Positions 21,815 through 21,970 of a stretch of DNA of 21,970 nucleotides are shown piece by piece (the first letter of the stretch is position 1; every line of letters begins with the position of its first letter). The DNA is taken from NCBI GenBank assembly GCA_900767695.1, contig CAAGAC010000079.1, positions 1 through 21,970 on the forward strand. Reading direction: 5' to 3'. Origin of the DNA: an uncultured Succinivibrio sp. Its GTDB lineage: Bacteria > Pseudomonadota > Gammaproteobacteria > Enterobacterales > Succinivibrionaceae. A program made the translations under genes and the position numbers. Under the pieces are notes generated by a model. The model worked only from the letters and a program-made list of their open reading frames with translations. It had not been told where the DNA came from and searched no databases.

Positions 21815-21970
21815 TCAGATCCCAAACTGGCGCGCTTCCTTCTCAAGCCTTGCGGCGATGCGCTCTGCGGTGATGCCCGCAAGATCCCAGATGTAGCGCT
21901 GCGACCCGGGCCTGGTGTAGCAGTCCTCAAAGCCCAGCATCACGAGCGGGGGCGCGCCGCGCAGTCCCGC
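21815..21970 (-). CDS. C-terminal end of a transketolase-like protein (partial)
   Basis: Only the last 51 residues are in the window; the gene continues beyond base 21970. The reading is ...PPLVMLGFEDCYTRPGSQRYIWDLAGITAERIAARLEKEARQFGI. The pattern hhxhGhxDxYTxxG followed by hhxxhGITAExIAxxh is typical of the C-terminal domain of transketolase and the transketolase C-terminal subunit (e.g. G--D-f--SG---L---yGLT-e-I). Transketolases move two-carbon units with thiamine diphosphate. Split transketolase subunits occur in surface-polysaccharide loci. Its stop is 27 bp before the aldolase start, in the same direction. The fragment is short, so the call rests on motif spacing. Confidence 0.5.
   Translation of the reverse strand, partial: AGLRGAPPLVMLGFEDCYTRPGSQRYIWDLAGITAERIAARLEKEARQFGI

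Overview
The window is GC-rich chromosomal DNA of a Gram-negative bacterium. It has an LptE outer-membrane lipoprotein, a trimeric-type porin ending in Phe and a periplasmic L,D-transpeptidase. The order leuS-lptE-holA-nadD-rsfS-rlmH and the close resemblance of the transpeptidase to E. coli YbiS/ErfK point to a gammaproteobacterium. An anaerobic gut lineage such as Succinivibrionaceae (Aeromonadales) is my guess, not something the sequence proves. No rRNA, tRNA, CRISPR array or intact mobile element was seen.

Layout. 1-414: remnant of an ISL3-type transposase. 464-4048 (minus): an L,D-transpeptidase followed by a large exported protein that resembles an autotransporter passenger but ends in a transmembrane anchor instead of a beta-barrel. 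4199-5892 (minus): a broken AlbA_2/RecG-like ATPase gene, truncated at its 5' end and frameshifted, whose linker carries a striking 42-bp DNA repeat. 5918-11082 (plus): the tightly packed leuS-lptE-holA-nadD operon behind a good sigma-70-type promoter. 11189-12349 (minus): a major porin with a strong promoter and a palindrome at its transcript start. 12556-13961 (plus): a nitroreductase, rsfS and rlmH. 14013-15140 (plus): UDP-galactopyranose mutase behind a G-free leader. 15293-19143: a divergent methionine-uptake locus, metNI on minus and metQ plus an M20 peptidase on plus. 19229-20119: a LysR-type regulator. 20165-21970 (minus): a DRE-TIM aldolase-like enzyme with an extra C-terminal domain, preceded by the end of a transketolase-like gene. 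The last two probably make a building block for a surface polysaccharide or related molecule.

How they fit. Much of the window serves the cell envelope (LptE, porin, L,D-transpeptidase, anchored passenger-like protein, Glf, aldolase/transketolase pair) or core translation, replication and NAD synthesis (LeuS, RsfS, RlmH, HolA, NadD). The met locus imports D/L-methionine; the linked M20 peptidase may release the amino acid from a conjugate. Convergent gene pairs are separated by GC-rich hairpins without long T tracts (11134-11165, 15171-15229, 20124-20147).

The most unusual signals are the decamer array at 4409-4606, the transmembrane-anchored passenger-like protein at 464-3058, the two-domain aldolase at 20165-21787, and the palindromes at the porin and metN promoters. 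None of them by itself proves a new system.
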